DNA of 64,000 bases from Acidimicrobiales bacterium (GTDB taxonomy: Bacteria; Actinomycetota; Acidimicrobiia; Acidimicrobiales; JAVJTC01): assembly GCA_040219085.1 (NCBI GenBank), contig JAVJTC010000009.1:100539-164538 (forward strand). Reading direction: 5' to 3'. The stretch's first letter is position 1. Every line of letters starts with the position of its first letter. Below are positions 17,034-24,366 of this stretch, in pieces. Below the pieces are notes generated by a model that was not told the origin of the DNA, searched no databases, and saw nothing but the letters and a program-made list of their open reading frames with translations. The position numbers and the translations under genes are program-made.

Positions 17034-18109
17034 GTGGCAGAGCTGACATCGGAGAGGGTCACCTTCGACGAGGGCGACATGCTCGAGGAGTTCCACGCCA
17101 GGGGATGGACCGACGGCCTCCCGTCGTCGCGCCCACCCCCAAACGCGTCGAGGCGATGCTCTCGCATGCGGGACTCGACCCCGATGCCGTGATCGGGGTC
17201 GTCACGGACCGTGACCGTGAACTCACCGCCGAGAAAGCGGCCATCAACGCCGTGCTGGCGGGGTGCCTGCCGATCCATTTCCCCGTCGTCGTCGCCGGGC
17301 TGTCCGCGATGATGGATGACGCGTTCAACGCCCACACCGTGATGACCTCCACCGGCGGTGCCGCCCTGTGCCTGGTTGTCTCGGGCCCCGTGGTCGAGGA
17401 GATCGGGATCAAGGCCACCCACAACGTGCTCGGCCCCGGCAACCGGGCCAACGCCTCGATCGGTCGTGCACTGCGCCTCGTCGCACGCAACGTCTTCGGC
17501 GCCCGCACGGGTGAGATGGACGCGAGTTCGTTCGGCAACCCCGGCAAGTTCACGATGTGCATCGGCGAGAACCAGCCCTACGGAGACTGGGAGCGGCTAC
17601 GCGACGAGTTCGGCTACGGGTCCGACGAGTCGTGCGTGATGATCATGGGAACCGAGGGCCCCCACCAGATCGCCAACCTCACCCAGGGCGATCCCGACGC
17701 CCTGTGCCGGATGTACGCGGCCGCCATGAACACCCCGTCCACGCTGTGTGCCGGTCGGCGCTCCCAGGTCATCGTGCTGCTCGGCCCGGAGCACGGGGGC
17801 GCGATCGCGGAAGCGGGTTGGAGCCGTCAGAAGGTCCGCGAGACGGTCGCGCACCACGCCCGCCTCTCAGCGGAGCAACTCGAGGCCGCCGGCATCAAGG
17901 TCGACACCTCCAGTTCCATCCCGATGGTTCCCGACGACGACGGGCTGTTCCCCCGGGTCGGAAGCCCCGATGACATCTTCCTGGTGACCGCGGGGGGCCA
18001 CGGCGCCGGCTGGTCGGCCTACATCCCCGCCTGGGCACCACCCAACAACTCGGCCGCGGCCCATCGCCGCGTCATGCCACCCGGGCAGGGTCTTCCGGTC
18101 GTCGGCTAG
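17034..18109 (+). CDS. partner protein of UGSC selenoprotein, apparently frameshifted
   Basis: About 359 residues if one missing base is restored. The N-terminus (GTG 17034, good GGGGGAAG site) reads VAELTSERVTFDEGDMLEEF and ends its frame in GWTDGLP. The continuation PVVAPTPKRVEAML is in another frame. One extra C in the CCC run at 17120-17122 would join them into GWTDGLPVVAPTPKRV, a sensible sequence. The rest is full length and well ordered, ending at TAG 18107-18109. I do not recognise a characterised function. The gene stands directly before the selenoprotein, so a joint role is likely. Internal ATG 17105 could give a shorter protein. Confidence 0.6.
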
Positions 18110-18152
18110 CATTGAATTCGACGACGTCCTCGAGACGTCACAGGGGGTTGCG

Positions 18153-18689
18153 ATGAGCACCATCACCGTGTTGTCACCGGAGTACGAGACGGTCACGACG
18201 TCCGTCTCGATGGCTCCGCGCCGCCGTCCAGCCGAGGGCGAAGAGTGGACGATCACACTCATCGACAACGGCAAGTCGAACGCGAAGACCATCTTGACGA
18301 TGCTCGCCGACCGCCTGACCGAGCGGCTGCCGATCACCCGGGTGGACATCCACTCCAAGCCCGCGGCGGGCAAGCCGATCGACCGCGACACGGCCGAGAT
18401 GTTCGCGGCCCGTTCCCACCTGGTGATCTCCGGGGTGGGTGACTGAGGCGCCTGCACCGCGTGCAGTTTGCACGACGCCGTCCAGATCGAAGCCCTGGGA
18501 ATCCCCGCCGCCCTGATCATCACTGAGCCGTTCATTCCGGTCGTGGCGTCTTTCGCCCCGACCCTCGGTATGGAGTCCTACCCGACCAACGTGTTGCCCC
18601 ACCCGGTGGGGACGCTCGACGACGATGCCCTCCAGAAGTTGGTCGAGGGCATCGTGGATCAGGTGGAACAGAACCTCATCAGCACCTGA
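18153..18689 (+). CDS. UGSC-family selenoprotein (in-frame TGA read as selenocysteine)
   Basis: The frame from ATG 18153 (GGGGG site at 18142-18146) meets TGA at 18444-18446 and stays open in the same frame to TGA 18687-18689. Reading the first TGA as selenocysteine gives a 178-residue protein with Sec98 in G-V-G-D-U-G-A-C-T-A-C. This matches the Sec/Cys-Gly-Ser-Cys redox motif of the UGSC family. The sequence after the TGA (LHDAVQIEALGIPAALIITE) continues a coherent alpha/beta fold, and a stem-loop follows the TGA. A thiol/selenol redox or reductive role is probable; the substrate is unknown. Without readthrough it would be a 97-residue fragment. Confidence 0.85.
18447..18479 (+). promoter_or_regulatory. 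candidate bacterial SECIS stem-loop
   Basis: Directly after the in-frame TGA, GGCG (18447-18450) pairs with CGCC (18476-18479). Above an internal loop, CGTGCA (18460-18465) pairs perfectly with TGCACG (18469-18474) around a GTT loop. A G/U-containing apical loop about 19 bases after the UGA is the layout expected for SelB recruitment in bacteria. An alternative hairpin CTGCAC/GTGCAG is also possible, so the fold needs computation. Confidence 0.6.
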
Positions 18690-18738
18690 GGCGGACCGAC
18701 ACGGTTTCCGGTCGCCGGGCGTTGGACCGCCGGGCCAC

Positions 18739-19929
18739 TCAGTCGTCGCGTAGCGAGGTGCCGTCGACGTCGTCGTAGCGCGCGACGCCGATCAGTGCGA
18801 GCGTCCGCACGACGTCGGCCTTGAAGATGTCCAGCATCTTCGTGACGCCGCCTTCGCCGCCGGCACACAGTCCCCAGAACCAGGGCCGTCCGCCCATGGT
18901 GGCCGAAGCCCCGAGGGCCTTGGCCTTCACTATGTCCTCGCCGCGCCGCACGCCACCGTCGAGGATCACCTCGGCGCGGTCACCGACCACGTCGACGACC
19001 TCCGGGAGCACCTCGAGCGCACCGGGCACGGAATCGAGTTGCCGTCCGCCGTGATTCGAGACGATCACGCCGTCGGCCCCATGATCGACGGCGTGCTTGG
19101 CGTCGGCGGCGGTCATGACGCCCTTCACCAGCAACGGGCCGTCCCACATGCGCCGCAGCTCTGAGAGGTCCGCCCAGGTCTTGGTGGGATCGTTGAGCTC
19201 ACGGTCCACGTAGACGCCGACCGATGCCACGTCCACGTCGCCCTCGACCACGTCGGTGAGGCTGCCGAAGTTGATATCGGGACCGGTCAGCAGGTGGTAC
19301 AGCCACCACCACCGCCACGAGGTGTCGAGGGCTCCCCGCAGTCGGATCTGCGGAGGGAGGGTCATGCCGTTGCGGAAGTCCCGCTCGCGCTTGCCCACGG
19401 CCGGCACGTCGATGGTCAACACCAGCGCCTCGTACCCCGACCGCTTCGCCCGGTCGACGAGGGACTTGACCACCTCGGGGCTCTTCCAGAGGTAGAGCTG
19501 GAACCAGACCGGTCCGGTCGCGACGTCGGCGATCTCCTCCATCGAGTAGCTCGAGCCGGTGCTCACGACGAAGACCGTGCCGGCCTTCCCGGCGGCGCGG
19601 GCGGTGGCCAGTTCACCCTCGCGGTGCACGAGCCGGGCGAGGCCTGCCGGGCCGCAGATGAACGGGACGTCGAGTTGGTGATCGAAGACCTTCGTCGAGA
19701 TGTCACGGCCGGAGACGTCGGAGAGAAATCGTGGTGCCCAACGGACCTGCTCGAAGGCGGTCCGGTTGGCGCGCAGGGTGACCTCGCCGTCGGCACCGCC
19801 GGCGACGAAGTCGTAGATCATCTTCGGCAGCCGCCGCTTCGCGACCTTCTCGAAGTCGCCGTAGCTGTTGAGACGATCGAGGCCCTGCGGGCCGAGCCGG
19901 ATCATCCCGGCGAGATCGGAAACCTTCAT
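18739..19929 (-). CDS. FMN-dependent alpha-hydroxy acid oxidase/dehydrogenase
   Basis: A 396-residue protein from ATG 19929; the longer frame to 20004 overlaps panE. It has the FMN TIM barrel of the lactate/glycolate oxidase family: YDFVAGGADGE at 39-49, the FQLYLW strand, and the catalytic base His293 in VSNHGGRQLDS. EVILDGGVRRGEDIVKAKALGA then forms the phosphate-binding site. The family oxidises 2-hydroxy acids to 2-oxo acids. It lies 31 bases after the panE-like gene on the same strand. L-lactate, mandelate or another 2-hydroxy acid cannot be distinguished. Confidence 0.88.
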   Translation of the reverse strand: MKVSDLAGMIRLGPQGLDRLNSYGDFEKVAKRRLPKMIYDFVAGGADGEVTLRANRTAFEQVRWAPRFLSDVSGRDISTKVFDHQLDVPFICGPAGLARLVHREGELATARAAGKAGTVFVVSTGSSYSMEEIADVATGPVWFQLYLWKSPEVVKSLVDRAKRSGYEALVLTIDVPAVGKRERDFRNGMTLPPQIRLRGALDTSWRWWWLYHLLTGPDINFGSLTDVVEGDVDVASVGVYVDRELNDPTKTWADLSELRRMWDGPLLVKGVMTAADAKHAVDHGADGVIVSNHGGRQLDSVPGALEVLPEVVDVVGDRAEVILDGGVRRGEDIVKAKALGASATMGGRPWFWGLCAGGEGGVTKMLDIFKADVVRTLALIGVARYDDVDGTSLRDD

Positions 19930-19960
19930 CGTCGTGTTCCTCCTCGGGACATCGGAGTCC

Positions 19961-20956
19961 TCACAGTTCGCGGCCGATCTCGGCGCGGATCTGCGTGTCG
20001 ACACCCGTCATCAGCCGGGCGACGGTACGCAGCGCCGGGACCGCCAGTTCGTGGCGGTCGGCGACGGCGAGCAGGTCGTTGTAGACCGCGTCGATCTCGA
20101 GCGGGCGGCGTCGCTCGATCGACTGCAGAGCGGAGACCTTCATGTCGGTCTGGCCGGCGTCGACGAGGTGCTGACCCACCGACGTGAGCCGCGCACGCGC
20201 GTCCGCTCGCGACAGTCGCACGAGCGAACCCGCCTGGAGGGGGCCCGGCATGTCCACCATGGAGATCCCTTCGGCGGCTGCGATGGCGGCCCCGTCGAGG
20301 GCCACGTCCAGGAAGGCGTCACATGTCTCGGTCGTCATGAGCATCCGGAAGTAGTCCATACGGGTCAGGCCCTGCACGCCCATCGCCGCGGCGGCGAGCA
20401 CGCCTTTGGACCACAAGACGTCGACGATGTCGTCGCGGACCTCGGTCTGACACGGAAGGATGGCCGCGATCTCGGCGGCTGCACCCGGACGGGTCGTGTC
20501 GAGGTCACCGAGGTACGTGGAGCCGGTGAAGGTGTGGGACGCGACGCCGGGCTCTTCGAGCGTGCCACCGACCATCGACACGCATCCGACTGCGGCTTCG
20601 CCGAATCGCTCGACGAGCGGATCAGCCTGGGCGACGCCGTTCTGTATCGAGAACGCGAGCGAGGGGCCCCCGGTGTAGTCGCCCAGCAGACCCGCGACGT
20701 CGAAGTTCTTCGCGGCGACGAGGACCATGTCGGCGTCGGGCGCGTCCGCAGCGGCGTCGACCGCCCCCATCGCGACGACGCGCTCAGCGCCGTCGAGGGT
20801 CCGGAACCGCAGTCCGCCGGCCGCCACGGCTTCGGCATGCGCCGTCCGTGCGACGATCGTGACGTCGTGACCGGCGTCGGCCAGCCAAGCTGCGTAGACC
20901 GAACCGAGTGATCCTGCACCGAGCACAACGACCGAGCGTGATGTTGGCTCTTCCAC
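19961..20956 (-). CDS. 2-dehydropantoate 2-reductase family protein (PanE/ApbA)
   Basis: A 331-residue protein with GTG start at 20956. The Rossmann motif VVVLGAGSLGSVYAAWLADAGHDV lies at 9-32, the SIQNGVAQADPL loop holds the family Asn, and the C-terminal helical domain has the catalytic Lys in DVLWSKGVLAAAAMG. PanE reduces ketopantoate with NADPH for coenzyme A synthesis. Paralogues of this family act on other branched 2-oxo acids, and pairing with a 2-hydroxy acid oxidase makes a catabolic paralogue plausible. An AAGGGGGAC ribosome-binding site precedes the start. Confidence 0.85.
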   Translation of the reverse strand: MEEPTSRSVVVLGAGSLGSVYAAWLADAGHDVTIVARTAHAEAVAAGGLRFRTLDGAERVVAMGAVDAAADAPDADMVLVAAKNFDVAGLLGDYTGGPSLAFSIQNGVAQADPLVERFGEAAVGCVSMVGGTLEEPGVASHTFTGSTYLGDLDTTRPGAAAEIAAILPCQTEVRDDIVDVLWSKGVLAAAAMGVQGLTRMDYFRMLMTTETCDAFLDVALDGAAIAAAEGISMVDMPGPLQAGSLVRLSRADARARLTSVGQHLVDAGQTDMKVSALQSIERRRPLEIDAVYNDLLAVADRHELAVPALRTVARLMTGVDTQIRAEIGREL

Positions 20957-20958
20957 GT

Positions 20959-20997
20959 GTGTCCCCCTTGGCGGGCGACACTACCGCCCTGGGACAC
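20959..20997. terminator. inverted repeat between toxin gene and panE-like gene
   Basis: GTGTCCC (20959-20965) pairs with GGGACAC (20991-20997), enclosing GGCGG (20970-20974) pairing with CCGCC (20984-20988). It starts 18 bases after the Doc stop on the minus strand and overlaps the ribosome-binding site of the panE-like gene. It could terminate the toxin-antitoxin transcript or modulate panE translation. Confidence 0.4.
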
Positions 20998-21014
20998 TCC
21001 GGTTCGAAACGCCC

Positions 21015-21413
21015 CTATTCGAATACCACCCGCTCGCGCAACCAGCGAGCGAACTCGCCCTCGTCGATGTTTCCGGCCGCGACAGCGAGCATTGCGCTCT
21101 CCGCATCGTCCACATCGAGAGACTCGGGCTCCCACCGCCCCCCGTTGAGGTCGATGAACATGACCAGCGCGGCCCACGCGGCCCGCTTGTTCCCATCCGG
21201 AAGCGGGTGGTTCCGCGCCAAGCGCCAGCAGAGGACTGCTGCCTTGTCGACGATGTCGGGGTAGAACTCCTCCTCACCGAAGCCCGCACCGGGGGCGTGG
21301 AGCGCGGAATCAGCGAGGTCGATGCGGCTTGACTTCGCCAGCGCCCATGCCGGCACCCCGGTGACCTGCTCGGCCAACCAGAGGTACTCGGCCAGCCCTA
21401 GATAGCGGGTCAC
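21015..21413 (-). CDS. Doc/Fic-type toxin of a toxin-antitoxin module
   Basis: A 132-residue death-on-curing family protein. The Fic active-site helix is H69-P-L-P-D-G-N-K-R77, matching Doc (HxFxx[AG]NKR), which phosphorylates EF-Tu and stops translation. The N-terminus YLGLAEYLWLAEQVTG and the FEEEFYPDIVDKAAVL-like helix are as in Doc. The length is normal for Doc. It overlaps the antitoxin gene by four bases, with antitoxin first as expected for co-regulated stoichiometry. The module lies just outside the left 112-bp repeat of the catabolic island. Confidence 0.9.
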   Translation of the reverse strand: MTRYLGLAEYLWLAEQVTGVPAWALAKSSRIDLADSALHAPGAGFGEEEFYPDIVDKAAVLCWRLARNHPLPDGNKRAAWAALVMFIDLNGGRWEPESLDVDDAESAMLAVAAGNIDEGEFARWLRERVVFE

Positions 21414-21619
21414 TTCGCAAGGCGGTCGAGCAACTCCTTGTCCCGCTCGAGAAGGCGTATCGCGCGAGATGTGAAGTCCTTGTCGGCTCGAACCCGATCG
21501 ATCTCCCGAGTGAGGGAATCGACGATCAGCTGATTGACACTCGTCCCGCGTACCCGCGCAACGGCCTCGGCCTCGTCAGCGAGCTCCTCGGGTAGCCGAA
21601 CCGTTGTCTGCTTCGTCAT
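21410..21619 (-). CDS. ribbon-helix-helix antitoxin
   Basis: A 69-residue protein starting at ATG 21619; the frame upstream to 21829 crosses the operator and the GNAT fragment and was rejected. The N-terminus KQTTVRLPEELADEAEAVA and SVNQLIVDSLTREI form an RHH/CopG DNA-binding domain. The C-terminal charged helix (FTSRAIRLLERDKELLDRL) probably wraps and neutralises the Doc toxin. A perfect inverted repeat 7 bases upstream of the ATG is the likely autoregulatory operator. Confidence 0.85.
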   Translation of the reverse strand: MTKQTTVRLPEELADEAEAVARVRGTSVNQLIVDSLTREIDRVRADKDFTSRAIRLLERDKELLDRLAK

Positions 21620-21626
21620 GAGGGCA

Positions 21627-21642
21627 TGATATCTCGATATCA
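21627..21642. promoter_or_regulatory. toxin-antitoxin operator
   Basis: TGATATC-TC-GATATCA is a perfect inverted repeat of 7-bp arms with a 2-base spacer. It lies 7 bases before the antitoxin start and is AT-rich within GC-rich DNA. This is the expected position for autorepression by the RHH antitoxin. Confidence 0.7.
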
Positions 21643-21658
21643 GGACTACGCCAGTCGA

Positions 21659-21770
21659 ATCGGGCGCATCATGCAGACCGCCTGGGGGATGTCCACCCAC
21701 CGGCCCCACGGCGCCGCGTCGACGAAGCCCTCCCGCCGGTAGGCCGCAACGGCCTCGGGCTGGCGGTCCC
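21659..21770. repeat. 112-bp direct repeat, left copy (GNAT gene 3'-end fragment)
   Basis: All 112 bases are identical and in the same orientation as 36267-36378, inside the acetyltransferase gene (offset 14,608 bp). Read on the minus strand it encodes part of the GNAT C-terminus. Beyond the divergence point the left copy continues in frame as ...MMRPI-R-L-A and then TAG (21646-21648). It thus looks like an alternative, complete 3' end of the same gene. The two copies bracket the 12-gene GntR-linked operon. Confidence 0.92.
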
Positions 21771-22018
21771 GTCAGAGGGCGCCCGGCCCCGCTGTGCGGT
21801 CTCAGGCGTAGCAGCAGGATCGTAACCATTCACGGTGGGTGAAGTCTGCCCACACGTCCCGTTCCCGCCGATGCGTCCCCATGCGCCCACGCGCAACAGT
21901 CGAACGGCTCCGGGCTCAGTGCGACCACAACCCACTCCAGGCACTTCCGCCGGAGGCGGTGGCTATCGGCTCCGGCAGGCGACGGTTCTGAGATCATGGC
22001 GAACCCGGGGCGGGAACG
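21771..22018. other. non-coding spacer, no gene recognised
   Basis: This is the part of the 450-base gap between antitoxin and solute-binding-protein genes that is not covered by the repeat or the terminator hairpin. The short open frames here show no protein family pattern. I see no tRNA-like or integrase-related sequence. It lies inside the left edge of the proposed island. Confidence 0.5.
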
Positions 22019-22065
22019 AGGCTCGTGCCGACGGGCCAGGGGGAGGAACCGGTCGGCACGAGCCT
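22019..22065. terminator. long hairpin terminating the island operon
   Basis: A perfect 14-bp stem (AGGCTCGTGCCGAC and its complement) with a 19-base loop lies 4 to 51 bases after the stop of the solute-binding-protein gene on the minus strand. No U-tract follows. It marks the end of the 14-kb minus-strand operon. Confidence 0.6.
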
Positions 22066-22069
22066 GCGA

Positions 22070-23281
22070 TCAGCTACTGAAGCAGGCGGCCTCAACGGCC
22101 GCCGCAGTAGACTCGGCGGTCGGCACCCAAGGGCTCGCTGCATCGAGGTTGTCCTCGGTGATGAGGACGAGTGGCGGCGAGCAGAGGACCTGATCGGGTT
22201 CCACCCCATTGCGGACGTAGTCGACGAGGCGGACCAGAGCCATCTGGGCTTCCTGCGCCGGGGACCAACCAACGGTGGCGGCGATCTGACCGGACTCGAC
22301 CGCCGCGAGACCCTCAGGCGAGCCGTTCATCGAGACCACAGTGATCTGGTCGCTCAGCCCTGCGGCCTCGATCGCCTGGATCGCCCCGATGGCCATGTCC
22401 TCGTTGTTGACCCAGACACCGACCAGGTCCGGATTCGCCGTGATGATGTCCTCCATGACCGTGACAGCCTCGGCTCGACTCCAGTTCGCACTGATCTCAG
22501 CGACGATCTCGAGGTCGGAGTTGGAGGCGACGCCTTCCTGCCACCCGGCCGTATAACCCTCGACATCGCCTCGGCCCAGTGCGCCCTGGATCATGGCGAC
22601 CTCTCCGGACTCGATGTTGTCCGCCATCCAGGTGCCGGCGATTCGCCCGACATCCTCGACGCCGGCCTGAACGAAGACGACTCCCTGATCTTCGAGCTCG
22701 GGCGCGTACCCGTAGAGAACTGCAGTCGGCACACCGGCATCATTGGCAGCGTTCAGCGTCGCTTCCTCGGAGGCCCGGGTCACCGAGAAGACCACGAGAC
22801 CGTCGATATCCTGCGTCAGCGCATCCTCCACGTTGGCGATTTCGGTCTCCGCGTCCAAGTCGCTGTTCAAGACGATGAGTTCGACACCCAGTTCATCCGC
22901 GAGGAGCTCTGTTCCGTCGACGCCGCTCTGGTAGTAGTCGAACGATCCTGTCTGGATGTATGCGATTTTCAGCGGGTCCGCTGTCGCACCATCGTCACCC
23001 GACGACCCGTCATCGGACGCAGCACCATCATCACCCGACGACCCGTCATCGGACGCCGCACCATCATCACCCGACGACCCGTCATCGGACGCCGCACCAT
23101 CGTCACCCGACGACCCGTCATCGGACGCAGCACCATCATCACCCGACGACCCGTCATCGGACGCCGCACCATCGTCGCTGGATGCAGTGTCGTCGTCATC
23201 CCCACAGGCCGCTGCCAGCATGGCGAACATGACAACGATCCCGATTAGGATCATTATTGTTGGGTTCTTTCTATTTTTCAT
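22070..23281 (-). CDS. sugar ABC transporter solute-binding lipoprotein
   Basis: A 403-residue protein with lipoprotein signal peptide: basic MKNRKN, a hydrophobic core, and lipobox L-A-A-A-C with Cys near residue 26. A long Asp/Ser/Gly linker of five 12-residue repeats follows. The type-I periplasmic-binding-protein (RbsB-like) domain starts at PLKIAYIQTGSFDYYQSG and includes VVSMNGSPEGLAAVESGQIAATVGW. It delivers a sugar to the permease and ATPase encoded next. It is the last gene of the operon, an unusual place for the binding protein. The ligand is unknown. Confidence 0.9.
   Translation of the reverse strand: MKNRKNPTIMILIGIVVMFAMLAAACGDDDDTASSDDGAASDDGSSGDDGAASDDGSSGDDGAASDDGSSGDDGAASDDGSSGDDGAASDDGSSGDDGATADPLKIAYIQTGSFDYYQSGVDGTELLADELGVELIVLNSDLDAETEIANVEDALTQDIDGLVVFSVTRASEEATLNAANDAGVPTAVLYGYAPELEDQGVVFVQAGVEDVGRIAGTWMADNIESGEVAMIQGALGRGDVEGYTAGWQEGVASNSDLEIVAEISANWSRAEAVTVMEDIITANPDLVGVWVNNEDMAIGAIQAIEAAGLSDQITVVSMNGSPEGLAAVESGQIAATVGWSPAQEAQMALVRLVDYVRNGVEPDQVLCSPPLVLITEDNLDAASPWVPTAESTAAAVEAACFSS
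22986..23165 (-). repeat. five 36-bp tandem repeats in lipoprotein linker
   Basis: Five exact-length 36-bp units run from 22986 to 23165 and a sixth is partial. Units 1 and 4 are identical to each other, as are units 2, 3 and 5; the two types differ at two positions. Each unit encodes 12 residues rich in Asp, Ser and Gly, so copy-number change keeps the reading frame and alters linker length. Confidence 0.93.
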
Positions 23282-23331
23282 TGCCTAATCTCCCTCTCTT
23301 GGTTCTGGAACTGAGCGAAAATCTTGGGCGC

Positions 23332-24366
23332 CTAGGTGCGGCTGCGCTGGGACATGACCGCCACGACGACGACTGATCCCTCGATGACGTCCTGCCACGC
23401 GGACTCGATCCCGAGCAGGTTGAGGCTGTTGGAGATGACCCCGAGCAACAGAACGCCGATCAGCGTCCCCCCGACCCCACCTCGGCCCCCGGCGAGCGGT
23501 GTACCTCCGACGGCCACGGCTGCGATCGCCCGCAGCTCCAAGCCGTCGCCCATGAAGGCACTGGCCGAGGAGATGCGGCTCGTCAACAGGAGAGCGGCCA
23601 CCCCGACCAGCAATCCGTTCACCGCGTACAGGGCGATCTTCTGGCGCCGGACACGGACCCCGGCCAGCTCAGCGGCGGTGCTGTTTCCACCGATGGCGTA
23701 GAGCCGCCGCCCGAAAACGGTGTACCGGAGGACCAGAGCGACGAGAATCAGTGCACCGATCGCAAACCAGACCGGGTTCGCCAATCCGAGCGACTGGTTC
23801 GATGCGAACCGGTTGAACCCCTGAGGGAGTCCAGAGATGGGGAGGCCATCGGTTATCCGAACGGCGATTCCGCGTAACAAGATGCCGACGCCGAGTGTGA
23901 CGATGAATGGGTGGGATCTGCTGTACGCAGCGAGTACGCCGTTCGTGGCTCCGATCGTCGTAGAGAGCGCGAGCGCCGTGATGATGGCAAGAAACACGCT
24001 TCCGCCGTCGTTCATCATCTCGGCCGCCACGACACCGACCAGCGATGCCATGGCCCCAACCGAGAGGTCGATGCCACCGGAGACCATCAGGAGGGTCATC
24101 CCCGATGCCACGATCGCGAGGACAGCTGACTGCAAGAGAACGTTTCGGATGTTCCCGGCCGTGAGGAAACGATCGGAGCGGATCGCCGTGAAGACGACTA
24201 TCGCGACGAGAACCACCGTGACGGATGCGACAGCAGAGTTTCGGCGTGCCCACCGCGCAATCACGGCGGACCAACCCGTGGCCTCAGAACCCTCGGAGCG
24301 TCGTTCGTCGGGCGCCAGGGCGCCGTCGGCCACCGGTGATTCAGGCCTGTCTTGAAGCTCAGCCAC
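23332..24366 (-). CDS. sugar ABC transporter permease (RbsC/branched-chain type)
   Basis: A 344-residue permease from GTG 24366, which overlaps the ATPase stop by 8 bases; the frame further upstream is antisense. After a roughly 45-residue cytoplasmic tail there are 8-10 hydrophobic helices. Family marks are LLMVSGGIDLSVGAMASLVGV, AGVRVRRQKIALYAVNGLL with the EAA-like coupling helix region, and GGTPLAGGRGGVGGTLIGVLLLGVISN near the C-terminus. It forms the membrane channel for the import system of the island. One permease gene suffices as a homodimer. Confidence 0.9.
   Translation of the reverse strand: MAELQDRPESPVADGALAPDERRSEGSEATGWSAVIARWARRNSAVASVTVVLVAIVVFTAIRSDRFLTAGNIRNVLLQSAVLAIVASGMTLLMVSGGIDLSVGAMASLVGVVAAEMMNDGGSVFLAIITALALSTTIGATNGVLAAYSRSHPFIVTLGVGILLRGIAVRITDGLPISGLPQGFNRFASNQSLGLANPVWFAIGALILVALVLRYTVFGRRLYAIGGNSTAAELAGVRVRRQKIALYAVNGLLVGVAALLLTSRISSASAFMGDGLELRAIAAVAVGGTPLAGGRGGVGGTLIGVLLLGVISNSLNLLGIESAWQDVIEGSVVVVAVMSQRSRT

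Noticed and set aside
18468..18689. Separate short gene starting at ATG 18468
   Set aside because: It lacks a ribosome-binding site, is in the same frame as 18153-18446 and continues its fold; it is the part after the selenocysteine codon.
22986..23165. Regular 36-bp repeat resembling a CRISPR array
   Set aside because: Units are contiguous with no spacers, lie in frame within a lipoprotein gene and no cas genes are present.
22025..23248. 407-residue plus-strand frame with repeated Arg/Thr/Ile units
   Set aside because: It is antisense to the solute-binding-protein gene; its repeats are the complement of the 36-bp linker units and it has no family pattern.
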